From [Phialemoniopsis] sp. UDSM-2020 (lineage: Eukaryota; Ascomycota; Sordariomycetes; Thyridiales; Thyridiaceae), in contig JAEILZ010000001.1 of assembly GCA_018873225.1 (NCBI GenBank), forward strand, positions 1,240,001-1,304,000: DNA of 64,000 bases. Direction: 5' to 3'. A program made the position numbers and the translations under genes. Every line of letters begins with the position of its first letter. The first letter of the stretch is position 1. Shown here piece by piece: positions 45,605 through 56,440 of this stretch. Below the pieces are notes generated by a model, which saw only the letters and a program-made list of their open reading frames with translations, did no database searches and was not told the DNA's origin.

Positions 45605-47347
45605 ATGCAACCGCCTTCCACCCGACCCTATCCAATGCACAAGCCCGATCTCAGATTCCCAAAGTCGGATTCGCTCACGAAGCCCAGTGCTCGCACCACC
45701 AAAGCTCTACCTCCTCCAAAGCAACCTGCTCCGGCGAACTGGAGCAATCAGCCAGCTACCAAAGCTCTGACCACTGACGACCCTGGAGCATCCCGGAGGA
45801 CGCCGTTCACCTGCACCTTCTGCCACCACACCTCCTCGGCGCGGCCGCACGTCCTCGGCCGCTCGGCGCGCCTGACCTGTGGGCCCTGTCGCGATGCGAT
45901 ACTGGACCTCGCCGTCTGCTGGGTGTGCGGGGAGGTAGTCTACCGCGAGGCCGAGTGCGTGAGCCTCGGGTGGTGCTTCTGGCACCGCGCCTGCTACGGG
46001 TGTCTGTTCTGCGGGTCGAAGGCCGTGACCAGGGGTGCCAGTGTGGAGGAGGTGTACAAGGAGGGTGAGGGAAAGAGGAGGGAGATTGGCGAGGTGCCGC
46101 TTTGTCGGTACTGTGTTGCTGAGGTCGAGGGTGAGGGGCTGGGGGAGGATGGCGTTGTGAAGAAGGGGCTGGAGAGAGTTGATGTTGCTGATGGTGGTCT
46201 GAGTCGGCAACGATGGGAGACGAGAAAGGAGAAGAAGGGGGGAGTGTCGACGGTGGGGGAGCGGCCGAAGGGAGCTTTGACCGGGAGACAGAAACCTGGC
46301 CGGACGATCGAGGAGCGGCTTCGTCGCTTTCAGGGCGATGGAGCATCAAGTGCTGCACCAGCGGCGCGGACGGCGGAACAACGAGGCTGCCCAGTGCCGC
46401 TGGAGTCGACGATATATGTCTCCATGCACGATCCGTTGGGAGATCCAGCCTTCTGTCCGGGTATGGGCAAACCAGTACCCAAGTGGATGCAGTATCTACC
46501 GAGTAACAGGACGATCCGGACTCAGGGGCAGTCAAGGTCGTCATCCGTTCTTGACAGACACTTTCCTCCCAGATCCGGTCTTGACCAAAACATCACATGT
46601 CCGCCCTTTCCAAATGACCGCGAAGAGGCTTTGGCGCCACAGGAGCAAGTTCCAATGGACTTGACACTTCTTACTCCCACTGAAACAGACATCTCAAAAG
46701 CCTTCAAGCTCGGCAGAAGAAGCCCCATGATCAACGAGGAGCCTCTTGTTCGTCCGTCTTCTCGGCAAGGTCTCCGAAACGCGTTGGATCAAAGGGGCAC
46801 AACTGCAACATCGTCGGCATATGCCACGCCGCCCGAGTATCCTATACCGGAGAAGAAGAAAGGAGACCCTCACCAACAAGCTGGAGGAACCCTCCCACAG
46901 ACTAAAATTGCACGTCTCATCTCACGGGAACCCCAAGAGGATGTTCTCCGTCACCCTGTTTCTCGTGTCATCTCGGGACGAGCAACAAAGATTTCCAAGG
47001 GGGCTAGACGAGACTCAGACGACCAGGGGAAACGCCTAGGCGGTCCCAGCCATATTTCCTCATCAATGAGACCTACCGATGCACCATCCAGCCTCCAACC
47101 AGCGACGGTAACGTCGCATTCGTTACCGGCCCGGAAACAGTTCAAGCAGACTACCATCTCTTCGCCTGGCCATTCATCGGAGTTCCTAGATCAGTATGGA
47201 CCCAGAGCAAGGCAACCGGTCCGGGAGCTGACTAGACCTTCTACTCTTTCACGAACCACTCGAACAGCAACAGGCTCACAAACGAGAGAGTTCGAAAAAT
47301 GGCAAGGAAGCTCTTTGCGAGGGCGATCGACCAAGCTTCAAGAATGA
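45605..47347 (+). CDS. LIM-domain protein
   Basis: Single-exon, 580 aa. Cysteines 70, 73, 92 and 95 form a CxxC-x18-CxxC zinc-binding half. The following C105-x2-C108-x18-H127-x2-C130-x2-C133-x2-C136 is a LIM pattern, closed by C167-x2-C170 after a spacer of about 30 residues, longer than the 16-23 usual in LIM second fingers. The rest is hydrophilic and rich in Arg, Ser and Pro. LIM modules are protein-protein interfaces in cytoskeletal or transcriptional complexes. No other domain is seen, so the partner is unknown. It lies upstream of, and in the same direction as, the Med10 gene. Confidence 0.78.
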   Translation: MQPPSTRPYPMHKPDLRFPKSDSLTKPSARTTKALPPPKQPAPANWSNQPATKALTTDDPGASRRTPFTCTFCHHTSSARPHVLGRSARLTCGPCRDAILDLAVCWVCGEVVYREAECVSLGWCFWHRACYGCLFCGSKAVTRGASVEEVYKEGEGKRREIGEVPLCRYCVAEVEGEGLGEDGVVKKGLERVDVADGGLSRQRWETRKEKKGGVSTVGERPKGALTGRQKPGRTIEERLRRFQGDGASSAAPAARTAEQRGCPVPLESTIYVSMHDPLGDPAFCPGMGKPVPKWMQYLPSNRTIRTQGQSRSSSVLDRHFPPRSGLDQNITCPPFPNDREEALAPQEQVPMDLTLLTPTETDISKAFKLGRRSPMINEEPLVRPSSRQGLRNALDQRGTTATSSAYATPPEYPIPEKKKGDPHQQAGGTLPQTKIARLISREPQEDVLRHPVSRVISGRATKISKGARRDSDDQGKRLGGPSHISSSMRPTDAPSSLQPATVTSHSLPARKQFKQTTISSPGHSSEFLDQYGPRARQPVRELTRPSTLSRTTRTATGSQTREFEKWQGSSLRGRSTKLQE

Positions 47348-47789
47348 GCTTATGGTCGTAATAAACAGTGTTGAGAGCAGAGTTGCACTTGCTCCAAGCA
47401 GCATGCATCAATGACCATCAGACCTGAACATACATAAGTTGAGTTGAACAAGAAGCCTCCTCCTTATAAAGCATAATTATTCCTTATAAATATGTGACAG
47501 AAATGTGTTGATTCGATTTAGTAATGTCATTTGTATCTTGACGGCCTCCTTCGTCGCCAGTGTGTTAGTTGGTGCCCCACAGTAACCGCCATTGGCTGTG
47601 GCACATGCAGGGTAGTATCCCACTAGCTAAAGTACTTACTCCGCAGGCACGAACTCCGATCTCAAAGGACCAGACGTCCATCTCCAATTAAGCTTCCACC
47701 TCAACATCACAAACACGAGCAAACCTTCTGCGCCCAAACTCAATGCTCCCCCTTGATATCTGCCTCAACCTCCAAGACCTATAGAAACC
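47348..47789. other. Intergenic region, LIM protein / Med10
   Basis: 442 bp between two plus-strand genes, presumably holding the LIM 3' UTR and Med10 promoter. AT-rich in the first half. No feature recognised. Confidence 0.35.
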
Positions 47790-48517
47790 ATGGCACCCAT
47801 AGAAGGAACGTCTGTTGACGACATCAACCATATCGAAGGTCTGTATTTTCCTGCCATCCTCCCCCACCATCACTATCACCATCACAATAACCGTTACCTC
47901 TGTCTACTCCCTCTCCTCGCAACAGCAACTTCAATATCCATTCGTTTCTATTTCTCAGGGCAGCTACGCTGACGTCAAAATACTACTCTACAGACCAGAT
48001 CAAGGACACCATCCAGTCGCTCTACCAGCTCCTCGTCCAGGTCAACACCTACGACGCCACGCCCGCCGCCCGCGACCGCCCGACGCGCGACGTGCTCACC
48101 GCCGAGGTCCGCTCCCTGTCCAACTCGCTGCAGGCTGTCCACCGCGCCGCCCTCGCCTCCGAGTCCAAGCTGCCCTCCATCCCGCAGGAGCTCATCCAGT
48201 ACGTCGAGGCCGGCCGCAACCCGGATATCTACACGCGCGAGTTTGTCGAGCTCGTTAGGCGCCTCAACCAGCTCATGCGCGGCAAGAACGCTGCCTTTGC
48301 GAGCTTCCGAGATACCTTGGCGGACCAGATCCGCGCTGCTATGCCCGAACTGCAGGCCGACGTCGACCGCGTCATGAGTAACAACAAAGGGCCCGCGGCG
48401 GCGACCCTGCCCGAGCGGAGCAGAAGCTCATTCGTCTTGACGTCCCACGAGTCTGGCCCGCCGCCGCCTAGTACTTCTCAGGCTGGCGGTGGTGGTGCTA
48501 GTACACAGCAAGGATAG
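47790..48517 (+). CDS. med10: Mediator complex subunit 10
   Basis: Two exons: 47790-47838 and 47994-48517, with a 155-nt intron (donor GTCTGT, branch GCTGACG, acceptor CTACAG). The product is 190 aa. The spliced segment IEGDQIKDTIQSLYQLLVQVNTYD and the following LPSIPQELIQYVEAGRNPDIYTREFVELVRR are diagnostic for the Med10 (yeast Nut2) family PF09748. Med10 is a small subunit of the middle module of Mediator, which links activators to RNA polymerase II. The C-terminal 40 residues are Gly/Ser/Pro-rich, beyond the domain. The stop is TAG at 48515; the frame remains open for about 200 bp after it (see following entry). Confidence 0.95.
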
Positions 48518-49107
48518 GACCGCTTACCTGATGAAGATTATTACTTCCGGATCCTTCCCGGATTTGGAAGTGAGGATTCTGAAAGTGATGACGATGATGG
48601 AGACGAGGAGGAAGATAGGGTGATGTACATGCCTATCCGGGTTCATGCCGCTTTGCCAATGGCTCACGTGCCTGGGCCCAGAGCTGGTTTCCCCGAGCTA
48701 CATGCTCGTAGACCTAATCCCGAAGGTAGGGATATTAGGCAGTGGGATAACCCACCCCCTTGAATGGAGACCAGAATACTAATGCCCCGTTTCGCAAACA
48801 GATCAAGAGGATCGCGACAACCTGCTGCTGGACCGGCCACAGGATCGCTTGGATGAACATCCGGAGCCCGCGGGCGGATGGTTTGACCTAATACCAATGC
48901 CTCGAATACCAATACCTTTCTGGCTGCACTTGACGTTTGAAGCGTTTGGTATGTATTCTCTACGAAGATGCTCTGGCCACCTGCAGTCTACGTAGTACAC
49001 GATGCTAACGGACCATGGCTCTAGGCAACACATGGTATCTGATGGGCTGGCGGATGTGCCTCTTCTGCGCCTCTTACGCCGTGCTCCTACACGGAGGGTT
49101 TGGCTAG
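48518..49107 (+). pseudogene. Membrane-protein ORF directly behind Med10, broken or read-through
   Basis: Three coding-like segments: 48518-48725, 48802-48948 and 49025-49107, joined by two 76-nt introns (GTAGGG with ATACTAATG branch, and GTATGT) that keep phase. They read an acidic DSESDDDDGDEEEDR run, then hydrophilic sequence, then FDLIPMPRIPIPFWLHLTFEAFG and a Trp-rich hydrophobic end. The first segment is in frame with Med10 and begins just after its TAG; the first ATG inside is 48623, after the acidic run. After the last TAG (49105-49107) the same frame continues to about 49233 with a clear membrane helix (VECLIFMYIAIWVIWTFLYI). Three readings remain: a gene with a hidden upstream exon, translational read-through, or a pseudogene in which CAG codons became TAG. 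I do not recognise the family. Confidence 0.5.
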
Positions 49108-49236
49108 GTCCCTGTACTCGAAGCCTTTGTTGAGTGCCTCATCTTTATGTATATCGCGATCTGGGTAATATGGACCTTTCTCTACATTGTGCAAGCGGTA
49201 CCCATCGCCTTTCCCTTCCCGCCCCGGGACCCATGA

Positions 49237-49617
49237 GGGCACTTGGAGCCGTACAAGCAGCGGTTTGATTTCATATCATGATACCATAGAATAAGCGAGT
49301 CTTTGTAGCAATTAGAAAGCGAGGCAATCCTTCTTCAGGCAAAATAAAGTATCTGCTTGATCGAATATTTCATATACGGTGACATCTAAGCCACGCAAGT
49401 ATGTATTCCTTTTCTGGCCAGAAAAAAACAACGACGTAAAAACAAGTATGCCACTCCTTTCTGCGTTCCCGAGATTCCCTTTCTGCATCCAAGGGCAGCA
49501 AAGATCAACTCAAGCCGAGCAGTCACCCCATGTATATGATCCAGTTCCGAATTTCGCCTCCTTTTAATGCATAATTACACAGGAAAGGCACACACACGCA
49601 CAACAAGCACCACCCCC
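49237..49617. other. Convergent intergenic region
   Basis: 381 bp between the broken membrane ORF and the 3' end of the gelsolin-like gene. Presumably 3' UTR sequence. No feature recognised. Confidence 0.35.
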
Positions 49618-52600
49618 CTAATTCGCCAGCGCCTGCAGCGCCTGAGTCAACGGCACGATCCGCAGACTCCTCCCTCTCCTGAGCTGCTGCTGCTGCTGGG
49701 GACTCGTCGGCCCCGTCGAGCCCTCCGCCGTACGCGTCGGGCTGCGCACGTCGGCCCACTTGCGGAAGACGCTCTTGAGGTCGCGCGGGATGCCCTCGAG
49801 CACGACGGTCGAGACGGGCACGAAAGGCCGGTCCTCTGCGCCGGCGGCGAGGATGGCGTACTCCTGCGCAAAGTCGAGGGCGTTGTGGAACGAGGCGTAC
49901 TGCGACTGGGCGCGGCGGCCGACGACGATGTACATCTCGAAGAAGGCGTCGAGGACATAGATTCCCGCCGGGTGCAGGTCTGCCTGGCTGAAGGGGTGCA
50001 GCTCGATAATCTGTGGGTTTCGAGTTAGTATTGATGTAAGAGAAACGTTGGCAAGGGGGGTTCTGTTCTTACCTGTTGCCGGCTGCTCGCGTCCGAGCAA
50101 AACAGCCTGCCGCAGTACTTGTCGTAGTTGGGCTTGAGCCGCCAGTGCCCCGCCGACCCGGACCGCGGCGACCCGCCGCCGAAGAGGTCCCAGAAGCCCG
50201 CCGGCTCGGCGCCGTCCTCGACCTCGGTCAGCTCGCCCATGAGCGCCAGGTCCATCCCTATCAGGCGGGCGCAGCTGAGCTCGTCGACGTCGCTGCCTTT
50301 GCCCTTCCACAGGTAGCACTTGCCCTGCGTCGTGATAAGGTAAGGGAAGCCCGAGCACAGGCTGGCGGGCGAGAAGTCGACCTCGTCGAACGCGATCTGG
50401 CCGAGGTAGCGCCGACCACACAGCATCTCGGGCGCCAGCGAGTCGTACTTGTTGCTCGAGCCGCGGCGCACAATGACGATGCCGCCGAGGGCCTGGATGA
50501 ACTCGGGCGACTCCTTGCCCTGCTGCAGCTTGACAAGCTTGCCGCCGAGGGCGCGCGCCTCGCGGTTGGCAAAGACCTCTGCGTCCTCGGCCGTGGCCTG
50601 CGGGACCTCGTCGCCGATCCAGAAGTACACCTCTGCTGACCTCCGGCCGGCCTCGTTGGTATAGCTATGGGCACAGAGGTACATCTCCCGCTCGAAGAGC
50701 ACGCGCTCGTAGCTCGCCTGAACGGGTTGCTTCTTGCCGTCACCCGAGATGCGGAAGAGCTGCATCTGTTGCGTGTTTACTTTCGGTGATGGCTTCGGCC
50801 TGCTCATGAGCACCTCGGCAGCATCGACGGTGTACTTGCGTTGAGGCCGCGCGTTGCCAAAGAAGTCATTGAACATGGCCGAGACGTCTGATGCATGCTT
50901 GCTTGGAGACCGGACGGGAGATGACACGGGCGGCGGCGACTTGGGGCCTGGCGTGGAGACAGCAGGCAATGGTCGTGACGAGGCACTTGAAGGGGGAGAC
51001 CTGAGGTTGATGTTCTTAGGCGGAGGTGAGATTGGGGATGGCTTCGGTTTCGCTGCCACCGACGCACCCCCAAACATCGCTGCCCCGCTCCTCACTGATA
51101 CCACAGGGTCAGAGTCAACCTTCTCACTGGGCGTCTCCTTCCTCGGAGACTCGGGCAGCGCTCGACCGCCAGTCTTCTGCGGTGAGAATGGTCGTGGCTC
51201 TGGCAGAGGCCGGTTGCCACCCGTCTTTGAGGGAGACAGCGGTCTTGGTGCCTCGGCAGGAGTTGTTTCGTCCAAGAACTTGGACATGCGCTTCATGTCA
51301 AGCTTTCGGGGGGAGGTAGCCGGAGATGTCAGATCGGCACTCTCGCTGCGGGAGTGTCCTGATTTCGATTCTTGCGTCTTCGCAGCGAGCGCGGCAACCT
51401 GCTCGTGGATCTTGGTTGGTGACCGAGGTCGACCTGTGGGCTTCGGAGAGCCGACCAGGTCGATCTTTGAGCCGGTAGGCTTGACAACCTCCTCAATAGG
51501 CTTCTTCTGAGACGAGTCAACCAGAGAAATTACATCATTAGCTGCCGGCTTCGGCATGATTATAGGCTTCCTTGACGAATCCGCGAGTGATATCCTCTCC
51601 GCCACAGGTTTCGGCGACAGAGGATCGGACCGGACAGGCTTGATAGGAGAAGCTGGCTTCGCATCAGCAGCCGTGTGAGACATTACAGCAGTAGAAGCGG
51701 TCCCGGGCTGCTCCGTAGCTACAGGCTTAGTCGCAGAGGCAGGTGCTCTCCGCTTGGGACCGCGTGCTCGGTTCTTAGTCATGTGCGTCAGTTGGGGCCC
51801 CGGGCCGGAAGGCTGCTCGCTTTGTGATGAGCCTGACGCCTGAGCACCACTACCTGAATCTTCCGAGTCCTTGCCTGCATTGGAGGCCATTGGCGGAGGT
51901 CCACGGGCCAAGAAACCTGCCAATGCGGGATTGAACCTGTCGGCCAGAGCGCCGCCACCAGGCTTCTGCAGTCGTGCAGGCGCGCTTGTTTCCTTATGTA
52001 ACGTAGGCACGGGGGAAGGGAGTTCTCTCTCAGGCTTTGCGGGTTGCGAGACCTCTACAGAATCTCGTTTTGACACTGGCGACATAGTGTTCGAGCGAGC
52101 CGATGTGCGGAGTGGAGGTTCGGCGCTTGCACTCGAGGTGCTCGGCTCCTTCTTGTGCGAGATTGTGCCCGTCTTGCTCATCTCCAATCTCTTCGCTAGC
52201 CCTTCTGGAATCGGCTTCTCGCTTGGGCCCGAAGCATTGGTTTTGATGCCCCTGCCTTCAGTTTTTGCCTGGTTGAAGTCTGCCTTCTTGGCCAGAATGG
52301 CATCCTTGAACTCATCCTTCCTCTCTCGCGGCTTTGGCCCGCCAGTAACAGCCAAACCCGCTTTACCCCTGAGAATGTTGTCCTTGAGAGTATCAGGCGC
52401 AACGTAGTTCTGAGTTTTGGTTCTCCGCAGATTACCGAATACGTTCTGGAACTCTGGCGGCTTTGAACCGTCGCCGCCCGCAGGTGGAGGACGGGTCTTG
52501 AGGTTTGTGCGGAAGTCCTTCTTTGGTGGAGTTTCGGGTTTCTGCTTAGTAGTAGAGGGAGAGCTTGTGGCGGATGTCTTGTCAGGCGTCTCGCTGCTAC

Positions 52601-54545
52601 TGTTCACGTCGTCGGCAGAGCTGCTAGCAGATAGAGTCCCGCGTAGTGCAGCGAGGCCTGTCCTCTCTCCGCCGATGGATGCAGAGGGCGAGTGATAATT
52701 GCGAGCCGCGGGTGATTTGACGTTGACGCCCATTGGCGAAGATCGCAGGAGTCCGCCAGTCTTCACCTCGAAGTTTCGAGAGACGGATGCGGTTCTAGAA
52801 AGATCTCCCTCCTGTCCCGTGGCTTTCTGGGCCTTGGCCTTGTTCAAGTCTGCCATCCATGATGGTTGCGAATTGGTCGGTGGCGTCGGCTTGGGCTTGG
52901 GCGACTCGGGCTTGTTGAGAGCAGATTCGAGCCAGCTTGAGGATTTGCCTGGGCTCCATCTCCTGGGATCCATGGTCCTAGACGGACTGACAGGCAACTT
53001 GGCGTCCTCTTCTGCGGGTAGAGAAGGCTCCTCATTGATAGTCGTGTCCTTTGAGGTGTCCACCGATAAAGGCGCTGCGTCAGCGTGGCTGGAAGTCGGT
53101 CTCGAAGAGCTCTCCCTAATCATGCTGCTGGGCCGTGAGGAAGATTGCACGCTCATACGATGCGGACTGTTGGGTCGCGCCGAAGCAACCGAATCTGCGC
53201 GTTGCAATCCCGTAGGAGATGTCACGCTCCACCTCTTGACACTGTCTGTGCGCTTCATCATAGCGCTCTGCACAAAACCGCCCATGCCTTTGGTTGGCGA
53301 GATCGGCCTGTTGGGCGAGGTACGACCCGACGGGGGCGACATGATTTGGCGGTCAATTGATGGGGTTTCCGGCTCAGAAGGAACGGACTCTTGTGTTGGT
53401 GGGTCGAGACGCTGCGCGGGCGTCAGAGGAAGCGGCGAGCCTAGCTTTCCTCGCAGCCCTGGAGACTCGGCTCGTGTGGGCGTCGCATCGCGCTCTGGCT
53501 CGATCGAGGAGGCGCGCGACATTCCCGGTAGCTGGGCTCGTACCGAAGACATGTCCAAGCGATCCTCATCCTCCACTTGGTTCCGTCTATACGCGGCCGA
53601 GCCTTGCCCTCGGTCGGGCGTCTGCCGGAACCAGGCAGGGTCCTTGGAGCCTAGGGCTTGGGCGATCTGGTCCCTCGAGGTCGGTTGTTCGGCCTGGTCT
53701 GCAGGAGTGGCCGTGGACGATCGAGCGGCCGCATTCTCGGCCGCCACCATGGACAGCGGCCGGCTTTTAGACCCGGCGGAAGCTTGTGACGTCGGACGTC
53801 GCTGCCAGGAGAGGGTCGGCGTTCGGGTAGGCACAGCACTCGAGGGAGACGTGATGCTGCCGCGCTTTGAGTCAAGATCGTATGGAGACTCGTTCTCCTT
53901 GGTCGGAGAGGTTGAGTAGTTGGCCGGGCCCATCATATCGGAGCGGCTATGGTTGGCCGAACGCGACTGTGGGCTGCCACTACTTTCGAGAACGGGGGAA
54001 GAGGCCAAGCTCAGTCCCTCGGAGGTCTGCGAATCGGCGTGACGGTGTTGCGAAGGTGGTGGGGTATTCGCGGGTGACGATTTCTGAGGTGAAATTGACC
54101 TCGCGCGTTCTGTAAACATCGGACAAAATAATATTAGCTCAGTGTTCTGTATGTGCGCAAAGTAAACGCGCGGTCACAAAATCTTCTCAACGGGGCAACG
54201 AAGGCAGGGCATATGCACGCAGCACGCGACTGCAGAGCAAGAAAGTGAGGGGCACATTCGATGCTAGTCCTCGGCCTCGCTGGGTTTGCTCGTCCGCACG
54301 ACCACCGCTGTGTTTCCCGATGTGCATACACGCGACGAAGAGGCAACTGGGGGCGTCGTCCCTGGCGATGAACGGACACAAACACGACGGGCAATGCGCA
54401 ACGTACCGGCACGGCGAGCCTGACGTTCACGCCTCTCTTGTAATATCTTCTCTTCGAGCTCTCTCGAACGCGCCTCGTCCTCCTCGTCTCTTCGGTCCTT
54501 CAGCTGCTCGACAGACCGTAAAAAGCTGCTGACTTCGTCGGACAT
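49618..54545 (-). CDS. DUF4045/gelsolin-like actin-associated protein
   Basis: Three exons: 54545-54407, 54109-50073 and 50010-49618, with introns of 297 and 62 nt. The product is 1522 aa. It starts MSDEVSSFLRSVEQLKDRRDEEDEARSRELEEKILQERRERQARR, the charged coiled-coil start of this fungal family (DUF4045, PF13254). Residues about 47-1110 are disordered and Ser/Pro-rich, with repeated short SPxR/K motifs. Residues about 1160-1480 contain gelsolin/villin repeats: LFRISGDGKK, EREMYLCAHSY, AEVYFWIGDE, GGIVIVRRGSS and FDEVDFSPASLC. Gelsolin modules cap or sever actin filaments; here the likely role is actin regulation at hyphal tips or septa. The end is Gln- and Arg-rich. The 297-nt first intron is long for this organism. 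Confidence 0.92.
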
Positions 54546-55596
54546 GGTTGCGGGCGGTGGCAGTGGTGGGGAGAAACAGTGGACATGACACACGACACAA
54601 GGCGCGGCGCAATTAAAGCAGCATCAAGGCAGCTTCTTGTTTCCCTCTTCCCTTGCAAGGTCACCCCCGGTCCAGGACTCGGATTCCTTCCCAGATCTCG
54701 GATGCCCGAGGAACAATATCTTCGACCTTCGAGGTGCAGGCAAGCAAGGCTGGGACAAAGAAAAGTTCGCACAATGGACTCTTTTAGTCTATCGTCTGAG
54801 TTACTGGTCGAGATGGTTGGGCGAACCGGAAAAGCGAGCGAGGGCTTGCAGTCTTCATGCAGGTGCAAGATGATTGTAAGAGGTTTCCCACGGACCGGGA
54901 TGAGCCAGTGTCGCCAGGTATGGTATTGGACGGACAGGCGTCAACAAGCGTGTTTTTCCCCATTTTATTAGCGTGTTTGGCGGATGATGCAGCGTGTATG
55001 CACCCGCGCCCAAGCGGGATCTGCCGTAATCCATTCCAAACAAGCCCGTTTCAACAGCTGTCAATGTCAGGAATGGGCCATTTCTGATGCCCCGGATCCC
55101 CTGAAACGGCCACCATGATATACCCCTGGAGATCAATCGGCTCATCTAAATTAACATCGCGAACGATTCTAGATACCTGTCTGTCTCGTAGTGAGACATC
55201 TTCATGAGTTTCAATGATTAAATCAGGCTCCTCTTGAGTACAGGACAAAAGATCTAGACAGTCACTGGAATCACTCCTCGCTCATCGATCCCTTCATGAC
55301 AACTTGTCGGGGAATTATCAATCCCTTAACGCGTCGAATTCGCAGTGCAATACCTGGCGAAGGTTGAAGCTCGATCGCCCAAATACAATGATGAGGTTTT
55401 CAGGTTCATCCTTTCGAATGCCATGAGTTCAAGGCGCGTCTCTCTTTCTTGTGTGCTCGTCTCGATGACTGCATCTGGCGGTATCTGCTGATCGCCCTCT
55501 ACCCGATCAATCCGCTACCAGTTAACTCATTAACGGGGGCTGACCGCGCAGTCCTACTGCCTTGATAGCTTTGGCACGACATTTCTCTACTACTGT
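54546..55596. other. Intergenic region, gelsolin-like protein / Arl2
   Basis: 1.05 kb between two minus-strand genes, holding the gelsolin-like promoter and the Arl2 3' UTR. Short frames only and nothing recognised. Confidence 0.35.
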
Positions 55597-56440
55597 TCAG
55601 TAAAGAAAGAGTCTGGCCTTGGCATCCTCCACGACCCAACCCAAGCCCTCCTTCAAGTTCTCTCCTGTGATGGCGCTACACCTAAGGATGTTCCATCTAT
55701 GCGTTCTGATCTCTTTAAGTCGTAATGCCTGCGTTTGATGATTAGTTATGGCCTTCAAGAATAGTCTTGTAAGACATGAAGGATACCTCGAGGATCTCAT
55801 CGCCACCCATACATCCTTCTACGTCGGTCTTGTTGGCAAACACTAGAAGACTTGCTCCGGATAGCCTCTGCCGATACAACGTCAGCATCACTCCAGGAGA
55901 TGCATTGGGTAGGAGGCAAGAAGCAACCAACCTCTTCCAAGAGAAGTCCTTGAAGCTCATCTCGACAGTCGTTGATCCTCAGTCGGTCCGTTGCGTCAAC
56001 CACCCAGATCAGCGCATCCGTCTTCTCAAAGTAATTCCTCCAGTACGACCGCAACGTCTTTTGCCCTCCAACATCCCCTAGCAAGCGGTCAGATGACTTG
56101 CAGCATGGAAGGAGCGCATTGCATGGGTGAACTTACATATGTTCAGCTTGTATCTAGAATTAGTGGTACCAGCAAGTCAGTGGCTATGTGCCAAGGTTGG
56201 GGTGTGGTTCGGCAGCTCACCCCTCGTAATCAATCGTCTTGATGATGAAGCCCAGCGTTGGACTGACAGAATTGACATCCTCGCCCATAATTTTCTTCAC
56301 GATCGTGGTCTTCCCCGCATTGTCAAGTCCCCTGATCAATTAGCATGTAATGCTGCGGTGCGAGGCGTGGGGTTGCCATACAGCATCAGGATCCTAAGCT
56401 CCTTGTCCTTCAGTCGGGCCTTGCGGAGGATAGAGAGCAT
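55597..56440 (-). CDS. arl2: ADP-ribosylation factor-like GTPase Arl2
   Basis: Six exons: 56440-56382, 56331-56221, 56153-56137 (only 17 nt), 56077-55932, 55867-55787 and 55728-55597. Introns are 50-67 nt. The product is 181 aa, as expected for Arl2 (fission yeast Alp41, yeast Cin4). Motifs in order: P-loop GLDNAGKT (21-28), switch-I T in [18 protein letters not shown] (63-70), NKTD (123-126) and SAIT. Arl2 works with the tubulin-folding cofactors and controls microtubule assembly. Position 2 is Leu, so N-myristoylation at Gly2 is ruled out. The assignment to Arl2 rather than Arl3 rests on [20 protein letters not shown] and the [11 protein letters not shown] segment. Confidence 0.95.

Noticed and set aside
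47790..49107. A single Med10-membrane fusion gene
   Set aside because: Med10 is a soluble subunit that ends near here in other fungi, and a TAG separates the parts; kept as a read-through or pseudogene question instead.
52699..53919. 406-residue frame antisense to the gelsolin-like gene
   Set aside because: Mirror of Ser/Pro-rich low-complexity coding sequence, with no start context or known domain.
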